NCBI GenBank assembly: GCA_016647705.1
Contig: CM028336.1
Coordinates: forward strand, 8,821,380 to 8,885,379
DNA from: Eucommia ulmoides
Lineage: Eukaryota; Streptophyta; Magnoliopsida; Garryales; Eucommiaceae
Length of the DNA stretch: 64,000 nucleotides
Direction: 5' to 3'
The translations under genes were made by a program, and so were the position numbers. The notes below the pieces were generated by a model. The model was not told the DNA's origin and searched no databases. It saw nothing but the letters and a program-made list of their open reading frames with translations. The first letter of the stretch is position 1, and the number at the start of each line of letters is the position of its first letter. Shown here one piece after another: positions 1-14,080 of this stretch.

Positions 1-2196
1 CCAATATGCCAAAATATCACAATGTATATTATATGTTTGATTATATCATGCAGATTTGAAAAATTTACATCTTGATTACAAATGTGCTTAATATGCTTAA
101 ACTTGGATTTAATGTGATCAAATAATACATTGCATGATCTCAATGTGAAAACACTTCAAATATCATTGATATAATATTTTGAATATGTCAATATCATTAT
201 TATATCATGATTCATGCAATAAGATTGTTCAAACCTTACTCAATTGGAAATTTCACATTTTGATCACAAAAATGCTCAAATTGTTTAAACTCGGTTTCTA
301 TGTGATCATAAGGTACATTGCATGTTTTGATCATAAACATTATTCAAATATGTTTCAAACAATCTTTTAAAGGTGTTTGGATGAAAAATGACGAAAAACA
401 TCGACCAAAACCAAGAACGAGCGAAAAAAAATAGAATTTTGTTGAAAACACTGTAGCAATCAATTGTTGCTGTCCAAAAAATCATAATTGACCTTTTGTA
501 GTAAATTGGTCATCTCTCTCTTATTATTTATCCAAATCTAATGAATCTTATATGAGTGGAACTCTAATTCAAATATTTTTAAAACCATATAATTTTTTTA
601 TCAATCCAAGTTGATTTGGTTTTTCAAATTTCAACATTTAGGCAAAAGTCAGTAGCTGCTCTTTTTTTTTTTTTTTTTTGCAAAACATCCTGTCTAGACA
701 TTTGCTCACTTATTTAGTCATATCTCACTCATTTGGAGTCAAAATGAAGTGATTATTTTAGTTATGGAACTCTAACTCAATAATCTTTATTTCTGTGCAT
801 AGTAGGAATAATTTGGAATTATTTTTCTTATCAAACAGTACCTTTGTATTTAAATGTTAGAATATTTTCTCTCTCATGTTCTGTTTTTGCTCTGTTTTCG
901 GATTTATGTATTGGCGATCTTTACTTGTTCTAATTGTTGCATGATGGTTTCTAAACATTATATTGGATGTTTAACATCTTAATTATTATTTAATTTATCA
1001 AAACAACATTGAATTAAAGAGAACTGATCAAAACATTTTAAAATTCTTAAGAACTCATTTTTTAGCTTTTTGTCATGAACCGAAAATTGAATTTACATAT
1101 CAAATCTTGTTCGGATTATTTAAATCATGTTGTGATATGTTGTTTTAATGTGTCTACTTTATATATGCATGATCAATTTATATGTTCATCATTATATCTA
1201 AAGATTAATTGACAAATTAGATTAATGACTCAGAAAATTCTTTTTTCAACATAAGAAATGTGTTCTAAGTGTCGAACATCTTGAAATGTTTCTAATTGAT
1301 CAAATAGATTGTATTTATGTTTAAATGTGATTATACATCATGTATTTGATGTATAAATTTGTGCTTCTATTGTTATACACATGAAATACATTGTCTTGAC
1401 AAAATATGCAAGTGGTTGAATATTTAATGTTATCCTACTTTTTGGTAGGGTTGGCTAAAGTATAGGCTATACTATCTTGTCCCATGCCAACCATATTTAT
1501 TTATTATCTTGATCATAATTCAAATTGGAGGAGCCTTACCTTTAATGATTCACATCCAAATTTGAAGACGTTCATCATGATTTGTTTATATGTATTAATG
1601 CCAATCACACTCAATTATGTACTTTGAATATATGAGCAAACAAACTGTATTTTTTCACAAATCTGCAGAGAATTGAAAGTGGGAAGGAGCCTTTATCTTG
1701 ACAATTTTGAAGAAAAGCTCACAATGGTCAATTGCTCTCAAACTCTTCAATGGTGATATCCTTCCTACATTCTCTACATATATATAAGGAGGGAAGATTG
1801 CTGGAAGATTTTAACTAACTCACCAAGTATCATTCATTCAATTGAGCTACAAAGATTAAAAAGATACTACCAAAGCTTCCAAGTAAAATTCTGTGCAACA
1901 TCACTTTCTTTCTTACTTGATTCATATTCTTGAGTGATTGTTGTATTATTACTTCACACACATAGATTTTTGAATTCGTTATCTTGTGGGTGTTGAAGAT
2001 CCATTATGTGAGATGGTGAGAATTTGATTGTAAATCTTGAATAAGAGTTTTACTCAAGATGAGAGATTTGTAAGTGGAATATATTCACTCTAAATTGTAA
2101 AATCTTGAGATATAAACTTCACAAGCGGTGAATTTAAACAGTTTGGTCTTCACGTAAAAGAAGATCAAAAATAGTGAAATCCTTGAAGGAGTGAAG
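1..2196 (+). mobile_element. left part of an old copia-type LTR (fossil)
   Basis: This AT-rich stretch has no gene. From about 1,680 it reads like the promoter and leader half of a long copia LTR (SIRE/Maximus-like in size and texture). It has a TATA-like run near 1,777-1,790 (ACATATATATAAGG), then a T-rich leader with no long open frame. The sequence stops abruptly at 2,196, where the gypsy element begins, and continues at 16,568 with text typical of the end of such LTRs. The true left end was not found and may lie outside the window. No coding part of the copia element is present, so this is probably a solo or truncated LTR. It is broken by one large nested insertion. The assignment rests on overall resemblance, not on a matched consensus. 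Confidence 0.5.
36..360. repeat. two diverged tandem copies of a ~160-190 bp unit
   Basis: The word ttatatcatg recurs at 41 and 200, and tacattgcatg at 126 and 314, with recognisable sequence between them (cacattttgatcacaaa versus catcttgattacaaa, and tatgtgatcat versus aatgtgatcaa). This is a decayed dimer. It may be the edge of a satellite-like array to the left, or internal duplication in the LTR. Confidence 0.45.
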
Positions 2197-4641
2197 TGCC
2201 CCGTTTTTTTCGAAAAATGAAAAGAATAATAAATAATAAGTAGCTTAAGGGGGGGTTTAAAGCTTCAGTTTTCTCAAAATATATACTTAGGCCGTTTTAA
2301 AAATAAGGAGTCACCACCTAGTATTGAGTTTAAATGGTGTGCTAGGTCACCGAATTTTTAGAAAACAATTTAAAAGGTCTAAGTAAAAAATTGACTCCAA
2401 AAAACACGGTCAAACCAAAGATTCATTTAAAAGCTTAGGGGTCGGTTATGATCGGGGAAGGTGTTAGGCATCCTAAGACGCCCATCCGAAAACAGTACCT
2501 TATATCCAATTAAGTCCAATTAATTTAAGTCCGAATGTTTTATTTTATTTTAAAATTATTTCTTTCTTTTAAAATCTTTTTGGTATTTTTCACAAATAAG
2601 GTAGGACAAATTTTTGGATTTTTGGGAATATTCCCCAAGTATAACCTCTTATTGAATATTAAGGATTTGACAAGGATGGTCCCCAGGGGGTTTTATGTAT
2701 GTTTCCGAGAGACTTCTTTAATTTAAATAGGCAAACTAAAATAGATTAATAAGATTTGAAATATGAATGCAAAATTAACATCTAAATGAATTTTATTTAT
2801 TTTTACGCAAAAGTGACTAATAAAGAATTAAAGTATTTCATTTAAATACATCAATACAAACTGATATGAATACGAAAATCAAATAGGGAACACTAAGTGA
2901 ATTAACGTGATTATGCGTGGCAATGATTCAATTAAAAATATAAGTGGTGCACATGTCGTAACTAGATGTGAAAAAGTAGTGTGGATTCGTGGAAAAAAAA
3001 ATAAAAAATATAAAAAATTAAAAATATAAATAAAAACTATATGTATGAAAAGTGTAAGTGGTGAAAGTGTCCTAAATATGCCGTCTAAATAATATAAGAA
3101 ATAAATATGCAAGGAAATGTATATTCTAAGTTTGCCCGATTAATTTAAAGAAATCGCGATTTCAAATTCTATGGATGTGATAATCGAGGGGGGTTCATGG
3201 AAACAATTTTGTTGAAATTAATCTTTCCAAAACTTAAGCGAAATCCCATGAAAAGATTTACTGAGGGAAGAGATTTTCTAAAACCAAACGTTTTTAAATT
3301 TCACTCGAGCCGGGGAATGGAAACGAGGTTATGGAAAACTCTCCCACAATTTATTGAATCATCGGGTTCACCTTAAGGTTCGTAAGGATTAATTTCTACA
3401 AATTAAAATTTTATTATTTTTTTGTATTTTTTATTTTTTAGGGTTTTGATGACAAGAATAAAAATAAAATAAATAAAAAATAAATAATGAAAACATCATT
3501 CACCTAATGCTTGAGGATTAAGTTCAAGCACGAGAAATCCACCCCGACATTTTCATCTAATCATCGGACGACTTATTTTTTTTTATGAATTTGTAAACAA
3601 AATAAATAAAAAAAATGCAGGAAATAAAAAAAATACAGCGAGATGATGTTCTCGTCTAAACGCTCAAAGATTCAGATTGAGAATAGGAAACCTCGTCCCA
3701 GCGTTTTTCATCGAGTCATCGGACTACTAAAAGGAATAAATTTTGAAAGAATTTAAACTATTGAGATATTTAAATAAACTGAAAAATAAAATAAAAACAT
3801 ACATGTTATAGCCCAAGAATTTTGATACTCGGGTTTTTTCTCTCTCGCATATGGCTTCCCGAAAAAGTGTTTGAGAATCACTTTTCTACGGGGCGACTCC
3901 TCTCAATTTTGAATGAATAAATTAGGAGGATGAGGGTCTTATTTATAGGAGAAGATTAGGCGTGAAAAACACTTAGAAAACCCTAAATATTAGGCCTGAC
4001 CGCCAAAGCCCAGTCCAAGTTGGATTGGGAAAGGGTAAAATAGCAAGAAAAGGGCAAAATTTAGTCCTAGGGTTTCGGGCGCGTGAGAGAAACGCGCCTG
4101 CCCACCGCCTTTCAGTTGGCGACACGTGGCAGAGGCCATTAGCTCTTTCTTCTCTCTTTCACGTGCACACATATCCACATGGAAGCAGGGGGTCCCATCT
4201 CTCTACCTCTCTTTCTCCTTCTCACTTACACATACATGGAAAATGAAAGAAGCCTCTATGCACATATACTAATATGGCAAAAAAGAATGGGGCCCACTGA
4301 TGCAAAAATTTCTACTCTCTCTCATACATTCTCTCTCTCTACCTCTCATCTCTCGGCTCTCTCTCATCTCTTTCTTTCTCTCTCCTCACGGTTTGGACCC
4401 CAAAGGAGGCCCTACTACCTTTCTCTTTTTTTCCTTATTCCATTTTACTCTCTCTCTTCCTACTTCTTTTAATTTCACCCATTTTTCTTTATTCAATTTC
4501 CTCTTTTCTTTATTTCAACGTTTTTTTTTTTTTTTTTTTTTTTTTGAAATAAAATAAAATAAACAAAGTTAAATGAAACAAAGTCCACTGTAAAATAAAG
4601 CACAATTATTTTTGCGGGATGATCAAAATGCCATGTCTACA
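2197..4641 (-). repeat. 3' LTR of the Tat element (element orientation)
   Basis: This aligns along its whole length with 14,104-16,567. On the plus strand both start TGC-CCC/TGCGCCC and end GTCTACA. It contains pyrimidine-rich CT runs (4,300-4,560) and several short open frames that are not genes. It is about 2,445 bp long. Confidence 0.92.
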
Positions 4642-4655
4642 GTTGCCCCTCTTTG
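4642..4655 (-). other. polypurine tract of the Tat element
   Basis: On the minus strand ACAAAGAGGGGCAAC directly precedes the TGTAGACA start of the 3' LTR. This is the expected position and composition for the plus-strand primer. Confidence 0.75.
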
Positions 4656-4924
4656 TCATGTGAGTTCTACTTGCTTGACAAAGACAAAAAATCACGTCAT
4701 TTTGATCGCCCCATTTTCTGAATTTTTCAAAGCATTTTTTTTAAGTTTTATAATAAAAGACAAAATTAAACAAAAGCGATCATTTTCAGGGAGTGATCGA
4801 AAAAGATGGGAATGGAATATGGATGAATTGCGACCAAACCCTACGAGGGTTGCCTACGTATCTCAACAGTGCCAAGAATTAAGTCACACGTAGTTCAACA
4901 TATGTCCCAAGCGGGGCGATGAAA

Positions 4925-5440
4925 GAATACAAAATAAAGTGGCTCTCACGGAGAGGCAATGCAGAATATAGAAAAGAGTCATCACAAAGAGGCCAAATAC
5001 AAATGGAAAAGTCATCACAGAGAGGCACAAATACAAAATGAAAAGCCATCACGGAGAGGCCGAATGCAAAAATAGAAAAGCCATCACAGAGGGGCAAAAT
5101 ACAAAATGAAAAGGCCATCATGGAGAGGCAAAAATGCAAAAATGAAAAGCCACCACGGAGGGGGGCATATTGCAAAAAATGAAAAGCAACTACGGAGGGG
5201 CGTAATGCAGAATGAAAAGCTACCGCAAAGGGGCATAATACAAAAATGAAAGGTCATCACTAAGAGGCAGAATGCAAATGGAAAAGCCACCACAGAGGGG
5301 CATAATGTAAAATGAAAAGCCACTACAGAGGGGCATACTGCAAAAATGAAAAGTCAACATGAAGGGGCATAATGCAAAAGAAACTCTATCACGGAGAAGC
5401 ATAATGCAAATGGAAAAGCCACCACGGAGGGGCAGGTGTG
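4925..5440. repeat. minisatellite in the 3' untranslated zone of the Tat element
   Basis: About fourteen tandem, variable units of roughly 30-40 bp built on AATGAAAAGCCATCACGGAG and GGGGCATAATGCAAA. The repeats make minus-strand open frames rich in CPLCDGFSF-type peptides. These are by-products of the repeat and not a protein. Tandem repeats between the end of pol and the 3' LTR are a known habit of Ogre/Tat elements. Confidence 0.85.
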
Positions 5441-6538
5441 AACTAAGGGTAGGATATAAAATGTGCCCCAACCAGTGGCTGGGACTACCCAGTTTAAAAC
5501 TCCCTAAATGAAAAAATAGACAAATTTCATATAATGTGCCCTAACCTTGGGCTGGGGCAAAATTTGACACTTTGATGACCGAATCTTTACAGGTTGACTA
5601 CGTACCTTAGCATTATGCCGAGGATCAGGTTTAGCGTAGTTTACTGAATGCCATTTTCAGGGAAAAACACATACTTGGACGCTCATTTAGAGCCATTTGA
5701 ATTTCAGCAATAATGGTTTCCAATTTAAGTCGGCTGGAAGGTGAGAGGTCCTAACGTCCATGCTTTCGATCCTTTTTGAGATACCTGTAAGTGGACAAGA
5801 AAACACATGCAAAATAAAATTTTAGTCTGAAAAACTTGTTGCCTTTGATGGCCCGCAATTCCATTCCCCCCTTTCGGCCGTAATCGTTTCGGTTGATGGC
5901 ACTTGGATCAGAGCAATATTGAGATTCCTCCATTTTATTTTATTTTCAAATCTGGAGATGCACCCTGTGGAGTCTTTCTCTGGGCTACTAGCATGGTTCG
6001 ACACTGAACAATATCACTATCAATGTTTTTTCCTTACGCATGCCGATTCTTACTTCATCCTTTCTGCCAAGCGTCTTCAGTCTTAGGGGAATCATGTACT
6101 CCTGCTTGCTTCGTATTTCTTAAATCCTACAAAACTGGTTTAACCAAATATGGAAAAATAAGTAAAACCTTACCCCAAATAGGTACCTTTATCACCAGAT
6201 ATGTTGACTGCGAGATTCTAAATTGGATTGTCTGATAAGTATAATTTTAATGAAAATTTGAGTTATATTTGATGTTCCTTTCATAGATTCCAACTTTGCT
6301 CAAATCCATCAATTTTGGAACACGAAAATGTTTACGGTCAATGAAAGTCAGTCGTAGTAGAAATTTCAAAAATGGCCCCCGGAGTGATCTAACTGTTCAT
6401 TTTTTTTACACGGTTTCTACATTCTTTTCATGACACTCTTTCAAGTTTTCACCATATTCGAGTCGTACCTTTTTTTTTTTTTAATGAAACAGATAATCAC
6501 AAATCGAAATAAACTTACTTGGAAAAGAAAGATCTTTA

Positions 6539-9500
6539 TTAGGTAAAGTATTTCCTCACATAATCTGAGTTTAAAGGCTTGAGAAATACATCACCATCCT
6601 TTTTCTGGAGAATCAACGCTCCACCGCTCAAAACCTTGTGAACAATAAAAGGATCTTCCCAACTTGGCGCGAACTTTTCCTTAGCTACATCTTGAAAAGG
6701 AAATATTTTCTTTAATACCAACTCACCGGCCCTGAAGACTCTGGGGCGTACCCGTTTATCATGAGCTCTAGCAATTCTCTGTCTGTAACATTGTCTGTGG
6801 CATATCGTTGTTAGTCATTTTTCATCAATTAAACAGAGTTGGTCTAATATTTGTTGTACCCATTCAGCTTCATCAAGCTCGGCCTCCATAAGCACTTGTA
6901 AAGATAGAATTTCCACCTCAGCTAGTATCACCGCTTCTATGCCAAAGACCAAAGAGTAAGGGGTTGCCCCTCTCGAGGTCCGAAGCGAAGTGCGGTAAGC
7001 CATCAAAGTATACGGTAGTATATCATTCCACTTTTTATAGTTATCAATCATCTTCCGGAGGATTTTCTTTATATTCTTATTAGCGGCTTCCACTGCTCCA
7101 TTCATCTTTGGACGGTAAGGCGCTGAGTTTCTGTCCTTGATCTTGAACTGCTGACATATTTCCTATATTTTCGAGCCCTTCAGGTTTTTAGCATTGTCGG
7201 TTATCAGTACTCGCGACAAACCGTATCTCGACACAATATTTTCTTTGATAAATTGAGCTACTGTCCTTTGAGTCACTCAGGCCAAGGAGACAACTTCTAC
7301 CCACTTGGTAAAATAATAAATCATCACCAGAGTAAAGCGATGACCACTCGGCGCCTTAGGGGTAACTTCTCCAATAACATTCATACCCCACATTGAGAAG
7401 GGCCATGGGCCGCCAAGCAATGAAGTTGCAAAGGTGGGACATGAATTTGATCGTCGTGAATCTGACACTTATGGCATCTTTGAACAAACTGCACACAATC
7501 GCTTTCCATCGTTAGCAAAAAATGATCGATCCTCAGGATCTTCTTTGCGAGCATGAAGCCACTCATGTGGGCTCCACATATTCCACCTTGGACTTCTTTC
7601 ATCAACTGGATAGCCTCTTCAACTCCAACGCATCTCAACAGGCCCATGTCAAGGGAACGTTTGGACAGTGTTTCCCCGCTTAGAAAGAATTGGTCTGCTA
7701 ACCTCCGGAGAGTTTTTCAATCAACACTCGATGCCCCTTTTGGATACTCCCGATTTTTCAGGAAGTTCTTTATGTCATGGTGCCATGGGTCTTTGGCTGG
7801 TTTGGATTCAAGCTGGCAACAGTGGGCCGGTCGACGCTGAACTTGGATTGCCACCGAAATGATATCATCCTCCTTCCGAGTGATAGAGATTATAGATGTC
7901 AAAGTAGCTAAGGCATCGGCCAAGTTATTCTTGGGCCTTAGTATGCTTTCAAATTCAATCATCATAAATCGCTCGCACAACTCCAGGAGGTGATTGTTAT
8001 AGGCTGTCAAGGTCGGATCTCCCGTGGTATACTTATCCGTCACCTGATTGATTATCAATTCAGAATCCCCGAACACTAGCAATTCTTTAATTTTCATGTC
8101 GACAGCCAACTAGAGTCCCAAAATACAGGCTTCGTACTCAACTCGATTATTGGTGCTTTGAAACTTCAACTTGGAAGCCACCGGATAATGTTACTCGCTC
8201 GGAGAAACCAAAACGACTCCAATTCCGGCCCCTCGAGAGTTCACTGCTCCATCAAAATACATTTTCCAAATTGTTTTCTCATCTTATTTCTTCACTACAT
8301 GAATCAACTCATCAGGGAAAAGCGTCTCAAGAGGCTGGTGATCTGTTTGAGCTGGACAACTAGCCAACTAATCCGTTACCGCCTGACCCTTCACTGACTT
8401 TTGAGTCTTGTAGATGATATCGAACTCCGTTAGCAACATCTGCCATTTTGCCACTTTTCCTGACAGAATTGGCTTCTTGAAGATGTACTTTAAGGGATCC
8501 ATCCTGGCTATCAAGTAGGTAGTTAGCGGGAGCATATAATGGCGTAGTCTCTAAGCAGATCAGGCTAATGCACAACAGGTCCTCTCCAACAAGGTGTAAT
8601 TTTCCTTGTACTTCATAAAGCACTTGCTGAGGTAGTAGATGACTTGTTCTTTCGTTTTATATTTATCGAGTTGTCCGAGAATAGCTCCGATGGAAAAGTC
8701 AAGAATTGACAAGTATAGCAACAACGGAACCCCCTCCCGAGGTGGCACTAGATCTGAAGGGTTGGTTAGATAGGATTTAATCTTTTTCAAGGTATTCTGA
8801 CAATCTGCATTCCATCGCCCGTCATTTTATTTTTGAAGTAGCTTGAAGATTGGCTCACAAGTGGTAGTGAGCTGGAAGATGAATCGGACTATGTAATTCA
8901 ATCGGCCTAGAAAATCTTGGATCTCCTTTTCATTTTTCGGTGGTGGCATCTCACAAATGGTGTTTGTTTTTGTAGGATAAATATCGATTCCATGGAGATT
9001 TACCATAAAACCAAGAAGCTTTCCGGAAGTTACCCCGAAAGCACATTTTACCGGATTGAGCTTGAGCTGATATTTTCGAAGTCTATCGAACATCCTTTTC
9101 AAATGGCAGAGGTGGTCCTTGTTCCCTTGAGATTTAATGATCATGTCATTCACATATACCTCTATCTCCTTGTGCATCATATCATAAAAGAGGGTTGTCA
9201 TTGCTCTTTGGTACGTTGCCCTGGCATTTTTGAGACTGAAAGGCATTGCCCTATAGAAAAAGACTCCCCACGGTATGGTGAAGGTTGTCTTTTCTCGATC
9301 TTCCTCATCCATTAAAATCTAATTATATCCAGAGAAACCATCAACAAAGGAATAAAGTTTTCGCCTCGTAGTATTGTCGATGATGATATGAATGTTTGGC
9401 AGTGGAAAATCATCTTTCAGACTTGCTCGATTGAGATCACGATAATCCACGCAGACTCTGATTTTTCCAGAGGACTTCGGCACTGGAACGACATTTGAGA

Positions 9501-9834
9501 GCCATTCACTATAGTTACACACTTCGATGATTCGGGTATTGAACTGTTTTACAATCTCCTCTTTGACCTCGAGGCTGACATTGGGCCTTAATTTTCTCAA
9601 CTTTTATATGACCGGTACACTCCCAGGCTTTAGCGACAACTTATAGGTCACGATACTCTTGTCTAGCCCTACTATGTCATCGTAGGACCAGGCAAAGATA
9701 TCTTGGTAGGCAACTAAGAGCGTTGTCAACTCTTTCATTTTCAGAATCGTGAGGGCTGATCCAATCTTTACTTCCTTCAACTCTTCCGGGGTCCCCAAGT
9801 TTATCAACTCAGTCTCATCATTACTGGGAATCAT
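6539..9834 (-). mobile_element. pol region of the Tat element: RT, RNase H, second RNase H, integrase
   Basis: In element order the parts are as follows. The reverse transcriptase lies at about 9,834-8,830 (recognisable CVDYRDLN, FPLPNI and FVDGFSGYN boxes, then YVNDMI near 9,150). The first RNase H lies near 8,790-8,400. The archaeal-type second RNase H lies near 8,109-7,717 (FGDSELIINQV). The integrase lies near 7,650-6,540 (zinc-binding HKCQIH, the YFTKWVE core, then a late NGAVEAANK block). This order and the extra RNase H are diagnostic of Tat. The region is a fossil with multiple interruptions. Confidence 0.88.
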
Positions 9835-10559
9835 CTTATTCTCAAATTCCGTAAGAGATTTTTGAATCTCACCATCGTCTGGCTAGCAAGAATCATCTTA
9901 TGTTTGTACTCCCATCAGATTATGGCCCGATTCTACGTTGAAATCATACTCATCGCACTCTAGCTCAATTATATCGCATGTATCATATACTGATAACTTA
10001 GGCAACCTGAAAGAGTAAAATTTAAACATTTAATCCAATGGTTGGATAAAACAGAATTGCATTCATTACATTTAAAAAGCCATTACAAAACATAATCCCT
10101 TTCTATCCTTTCTATCCAGAAGGCTAACTGAATGGAAAGGTGAGTACAGAAAATATCCTCAATTTTACGGAAACGCCCAGCGAACCGGGAGGGAATAAGC
10201 ATCCCAATTTTGCAATTTTTCACCCCCTTTAGTTCGAATACCAAACCTATGACTTGGTCCTGCCTTCTTTTCCAGAATTACGTTTACAACTTCCTCAATC
10301 AATACTTTTTTAGGGTGTAACTTGAATCCTACAGTCTCCTCCCCTTTGTTGATGGTTTCTGTCGAATAGGAGAAGGTGACCTGGATTTGTGAATTTTCAT
10401 TGGCTGGTTGTCTGAGAATTCGTCCCTCTTCTTTCGGAAGAATTTCGCCCTATCTGCTCTTGTCGGCTCGTATCCCAACCCAAATCTCCCCCTTTTCTCT
10501 TTGACTTCTATCAGCTCTGTAATTCCATTCAGATTTTTACCTAGTCCTCTCCTGGGATG

Positions 10560-11150
10560 CATCCCAAAGACTTCATCTCTTTAGCAACAAAGGCCACAGT
10601 GTTAGACAATGACGGTGCCAACTCATGTCCTCCTTCCTTCACGAAAGTAGCATTCGCGACGTCGAACACATGATAAGAGGCTTCAATCATCTCTTTTTTC
10701 TTTTTCTTATCTGTTAATGAGACATATCGGCTTATCGCTTACTGGAAGGGTGCGATATCTGAATCGACTTTGATCATATACAGTGTGTTGTCAACGATAA
10801 ACTTGATCTTCTGGTGTAGGGATGAAGGCACTGCCCCGGCATTATGAATCTATGGCCTCCCCAACATTAGGTTATACGAAGCAGGTATTTCGACCACTTG
10901 GAACTTTACGTTGAACTGCATCGGACCAACTTCAATCGGTAGGTCAACCTCTCCTAGCCCCATTGAAAGCCCTGATAACCGTTTTTGATGGTCAGATCTG
11001 TGACAAATCTATCCCCATTTCTTCCAGTGTCGATAAAAGGCATGTATTCAATTCCTAACCATTGTCAACCAACACCCGAGCTATGAATATTCCGTGACTT
11101 TCAACCATGATATTCAGGGATTTGTTGTGACCTGTTCCTTCTTCGTCAAT
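10560..11150 (-). mobile_element. protease-like region of the Tat element
   Basis: Around 11,060-11,090 the minus strand encodes ARVLVDNG, matching the active-site neighbourhood of gypsy aspartic proteases. A gag-pol spacer rich in basic and serine residues follows at 10,329-10,562. Broken. Confidence 0.6.
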
Positions 11151-11519
11151 CTCGTCATTGGTGAAAGTGATGGTGTTAGATCCTAGGACCTACTCGACTA
11201 GAGTGACAAACTTCTCTGAAGGGATCGTACTCGAAAATTAGGCTTCATTTAGGACTTTCGGCAATGCTTGTCTGTGTACTTCTAAGGATAAGAGTAGTGA
11301 GAAAATCGAGATTTACGTCGGCGCTTTGCAGAGTTGTTCCACTATCTTGTATTCCGAATTCTTCATCACCTTTAAGAAGTCATGAGCCTCCTGTTATGTC
11401 ACCGACTTTTTTAGAACTCCTCTTGGTTCTCTCACAGGAACCCTAATCAAATCCTGTGGCGTGTACACCCTTCCAGACCGAGTGATTCCACCTATTTATC
11501 CTACTGAGATTGGAAATTC

Positions 11520-13540
11520 TTCTCATTCTCCAGTTCTAGTGATGATCCCATAATTCCATGGAACCTTATTGAGACTTTCCACTGACTTTTGGATTGGGAA
11601 AGATAGAACCAAAAGTTTTTTTAGTTTTTCGGCTACCTTTTCTGGATGCAATTCAAACCCTCCGTCGAGAACCTCCGGGTGCAAACAAATACCACCGATA
11701 TCAATCACATCAACTTCTTCCTCGACATTCTCTGTGAAAATCATATTGACTTCACTTCCTGAGGGGGCGTGTTTAGGCAACGGATTTTGCCAACAGTTTG
11801 GCGCATAGTCCCAGGCTTTTTAGGAAACGTGATAGCTCATGTCCGTATGAACTCTTGGATCTTGTCTTTCAAGTGATAACACTGCTCGGTCGTATGTCCT
11901 CTAGATCCTGAGTAGTACTCACAGAAAGTATTCGAAGAAGTAGCTTTACTTTCGAGCTTAGGCTTGTAGGATGGAAAAGGTATCAACATCCATTGCTTTA
12001 AACAATTCCGGTACAGCTCGGTGATTGAGACCGGAAGGTCTAGCAGTTCTTTATCATCGTTTTGGAAGTTTTTCCCAGTAGTACGAGGTAGATAGCCTTG
12101 ATGGTATTGGGTTCCTGACTTTTGGGTGTGGTTAGGAATTTGAGGTGGGGTGTTCGGGTTTGGCTGATATGTATGGTGAGAAGGTGCTTGGTAGGCCTGG
12201 GGATAATATTGGGGGTTTATGGTTTTGGTAAAAGGAAGGTATGTTCTGGTAATAGCGGGGATGACTTTGGGAATATGATTGGTTTCGGGAGTAATATTGG
12301 CAATTTTGAGGAGAGTGGTTACGGTATTGGTTGTTCTGGTTCGGGTAGTTTTTGGGATATGAATCTTGGGAGGAGTTTACTGGGGGAAAATGATAACGGC
12401 TACCTTATTCTCTTTCTTCTTTGGTGGAGTTGACCTCTTTGTCGGGTCGGGTAAGGCCTTTTCAATCTTTCTGCTTCTTATTCCTTCTTCTGTCACCTTG
12501 GTTTGCTTGATCGCATTGCCGAATGATGTCACTGCTATGCTTGAGAGATCTTGATAGAACGACGGCGTTTGTGTTGACTTGAATATCTCTAACTGAGCCT
12601 CATCGCTCAGCTTAGGGACAACTTTGGCAGCTTTCTCCCTCCAGCGAGTAGACTACCTTCGAAAGCTTTGATCTTTTCTCTTTAGTATCTGGTGAAGGGT
12701 ATTACGATCCGATGCGATATCTTTATTGTACACATACTAATCACAGAAGGCCTCTACTAGATCCTCAAACATCTTAATCTGAGCCAAGTCCAGGGTTATA
12801 TACCAACTAAGAGTCAGTTCTTTCAACGATCGTCGAAACATCTTCAGGTAAAGGTCTTTGTTCAGAGCATGAACTCCCAACTCCTCCTAGTAGATACTGA
12901 CATGCCATTCTGGGGGACCAGTACCATCATACTTCGTGAACTCCAGAACTACGAAGTCTTATGGATACGCCACCCGGAGTGGTGCTGACAGCTCCTTGTA
13001 CGCCACTTTTTTGGATGGCTTCTCCCTTTTTAGTTCTTCTATGGTTTTCTCCAATTCCTCCATTTTCAGAACCCAAGCTGGAGGGGGTCCATATTTGTTT
13101 TTGTTTGCGATTTCAACAGTCGGGGTTGGTCGATTGGCATTCGGATCGTTCGACGGAGCAACGACCCTCTCCAAGTGGATGAAGATCTGGGCTGCAGAAG
13201 GGGCCAAACCTTCGGGTGGAGCCTGATAGATATGCCCCCAGCTAGGGTATATCGATGCTCCATAGGCGAAAGGGTAAGGCCCATCTAGGGTCCATAGGAT
13301 ACCGATCCAGCGAAGTTCGGGCCGGCATGGTTCGAATTCGGCACTGAGTTCTCCATCCCGGCACTTGGAGAGTTTCCATTTGGTGATTCAGTTATGGGAG
13401 TTCCACTGGACGGGGGAACAGGCGCCTTCTGAGGCTGACTAAGTTCGTTGATCCTTTCTCTTAGCATGTCAATGGTTTTCTGCATACGAGCCATCTGGGC
13501 CGCACGGGAAAATTTGTTATTACCTTCTGATGTCATCTTG
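11520..13540 (-). mobile_element. gag-like region of the Tat element
   Basis: The minus-strand start near 13,536 encodes MTSEGNNKF followed by a heptad-like helix (MQKTIDMLRERINEL) and a Pro/Ser/Gly-rich linker. This layout is typical of Tat gag N-termini. Further parts extend to about 11,520. The region is broken in several places. Confidence 0.7.
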
Positions 13541-14080
13541 GAATGAGTCTGGGCCCGGCTGTGAGTAAAGACCGGACTTCGGATGGGGGGAACCGAAATT
13601 GTTTTTGTAAGACCATTTTTTCTATCTTGTCCTGTTTTGTTCTACAACAAACCCATTTATTAGTCCACGTGGGTCTTATGTAGTTTTAAAACCCATCTGA
13701 GTTCAAAGTTTTCAATTCCAATAATGATCGAACAAAATGGATAATGATTTATGAAAATTCTTTCGTAGCTTAATCAGTATTGGAAACTCCGGACTCATTT
13801 GATTTTTAAGACTTCCTAAGATATCATCAATCCATCAAGTATAAAACCCCCCCGTCTGGTATCATAGAATCCCAAGGGGATAATATGGATACAAGACGAC
13901 CGTACTTGTGTCGAATGATTTATAACAATATAAGAGCCTTAGAGAGAAGAAAGAAAAGAAAATAAATAAACATCACAACTTATTCACAAAATAGAAAGAA
14001 AAGATACCAAAATAAAATATAACATTCGGACATGGAATGGTTGGACTTATTTGGTCATATTAGGCTCGACCCTCTAATAA

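Noticed and set aside
4025-4557. Ser/Leu-rich frames near the left LTR
   Set aside because: CT-rich low-complexity DNA inside the LTR. The same stretch in the other LTR has a different frame pattern.
4925-5440. Regularly spaced repeats resembling a CRISPR array
   Set aside because: The units are directly adjacent and variable in length, and there are no unique spacers or cas genes. This is plant DNA inside an LTR element.
4879-5471. Overlapping minus-strand frames rich in Cys, Phe and Leu, at first sight a repetitive membrane protein
   Set aside because: They are translations of the Tat 3' minisatellite, appear in more than one frame, and lack any start or domain context.
8917-9315. 132-codon plus-strand frame
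   Set aside because: It is the antisense shadow of the reverse transcriptase region of the Tat element.
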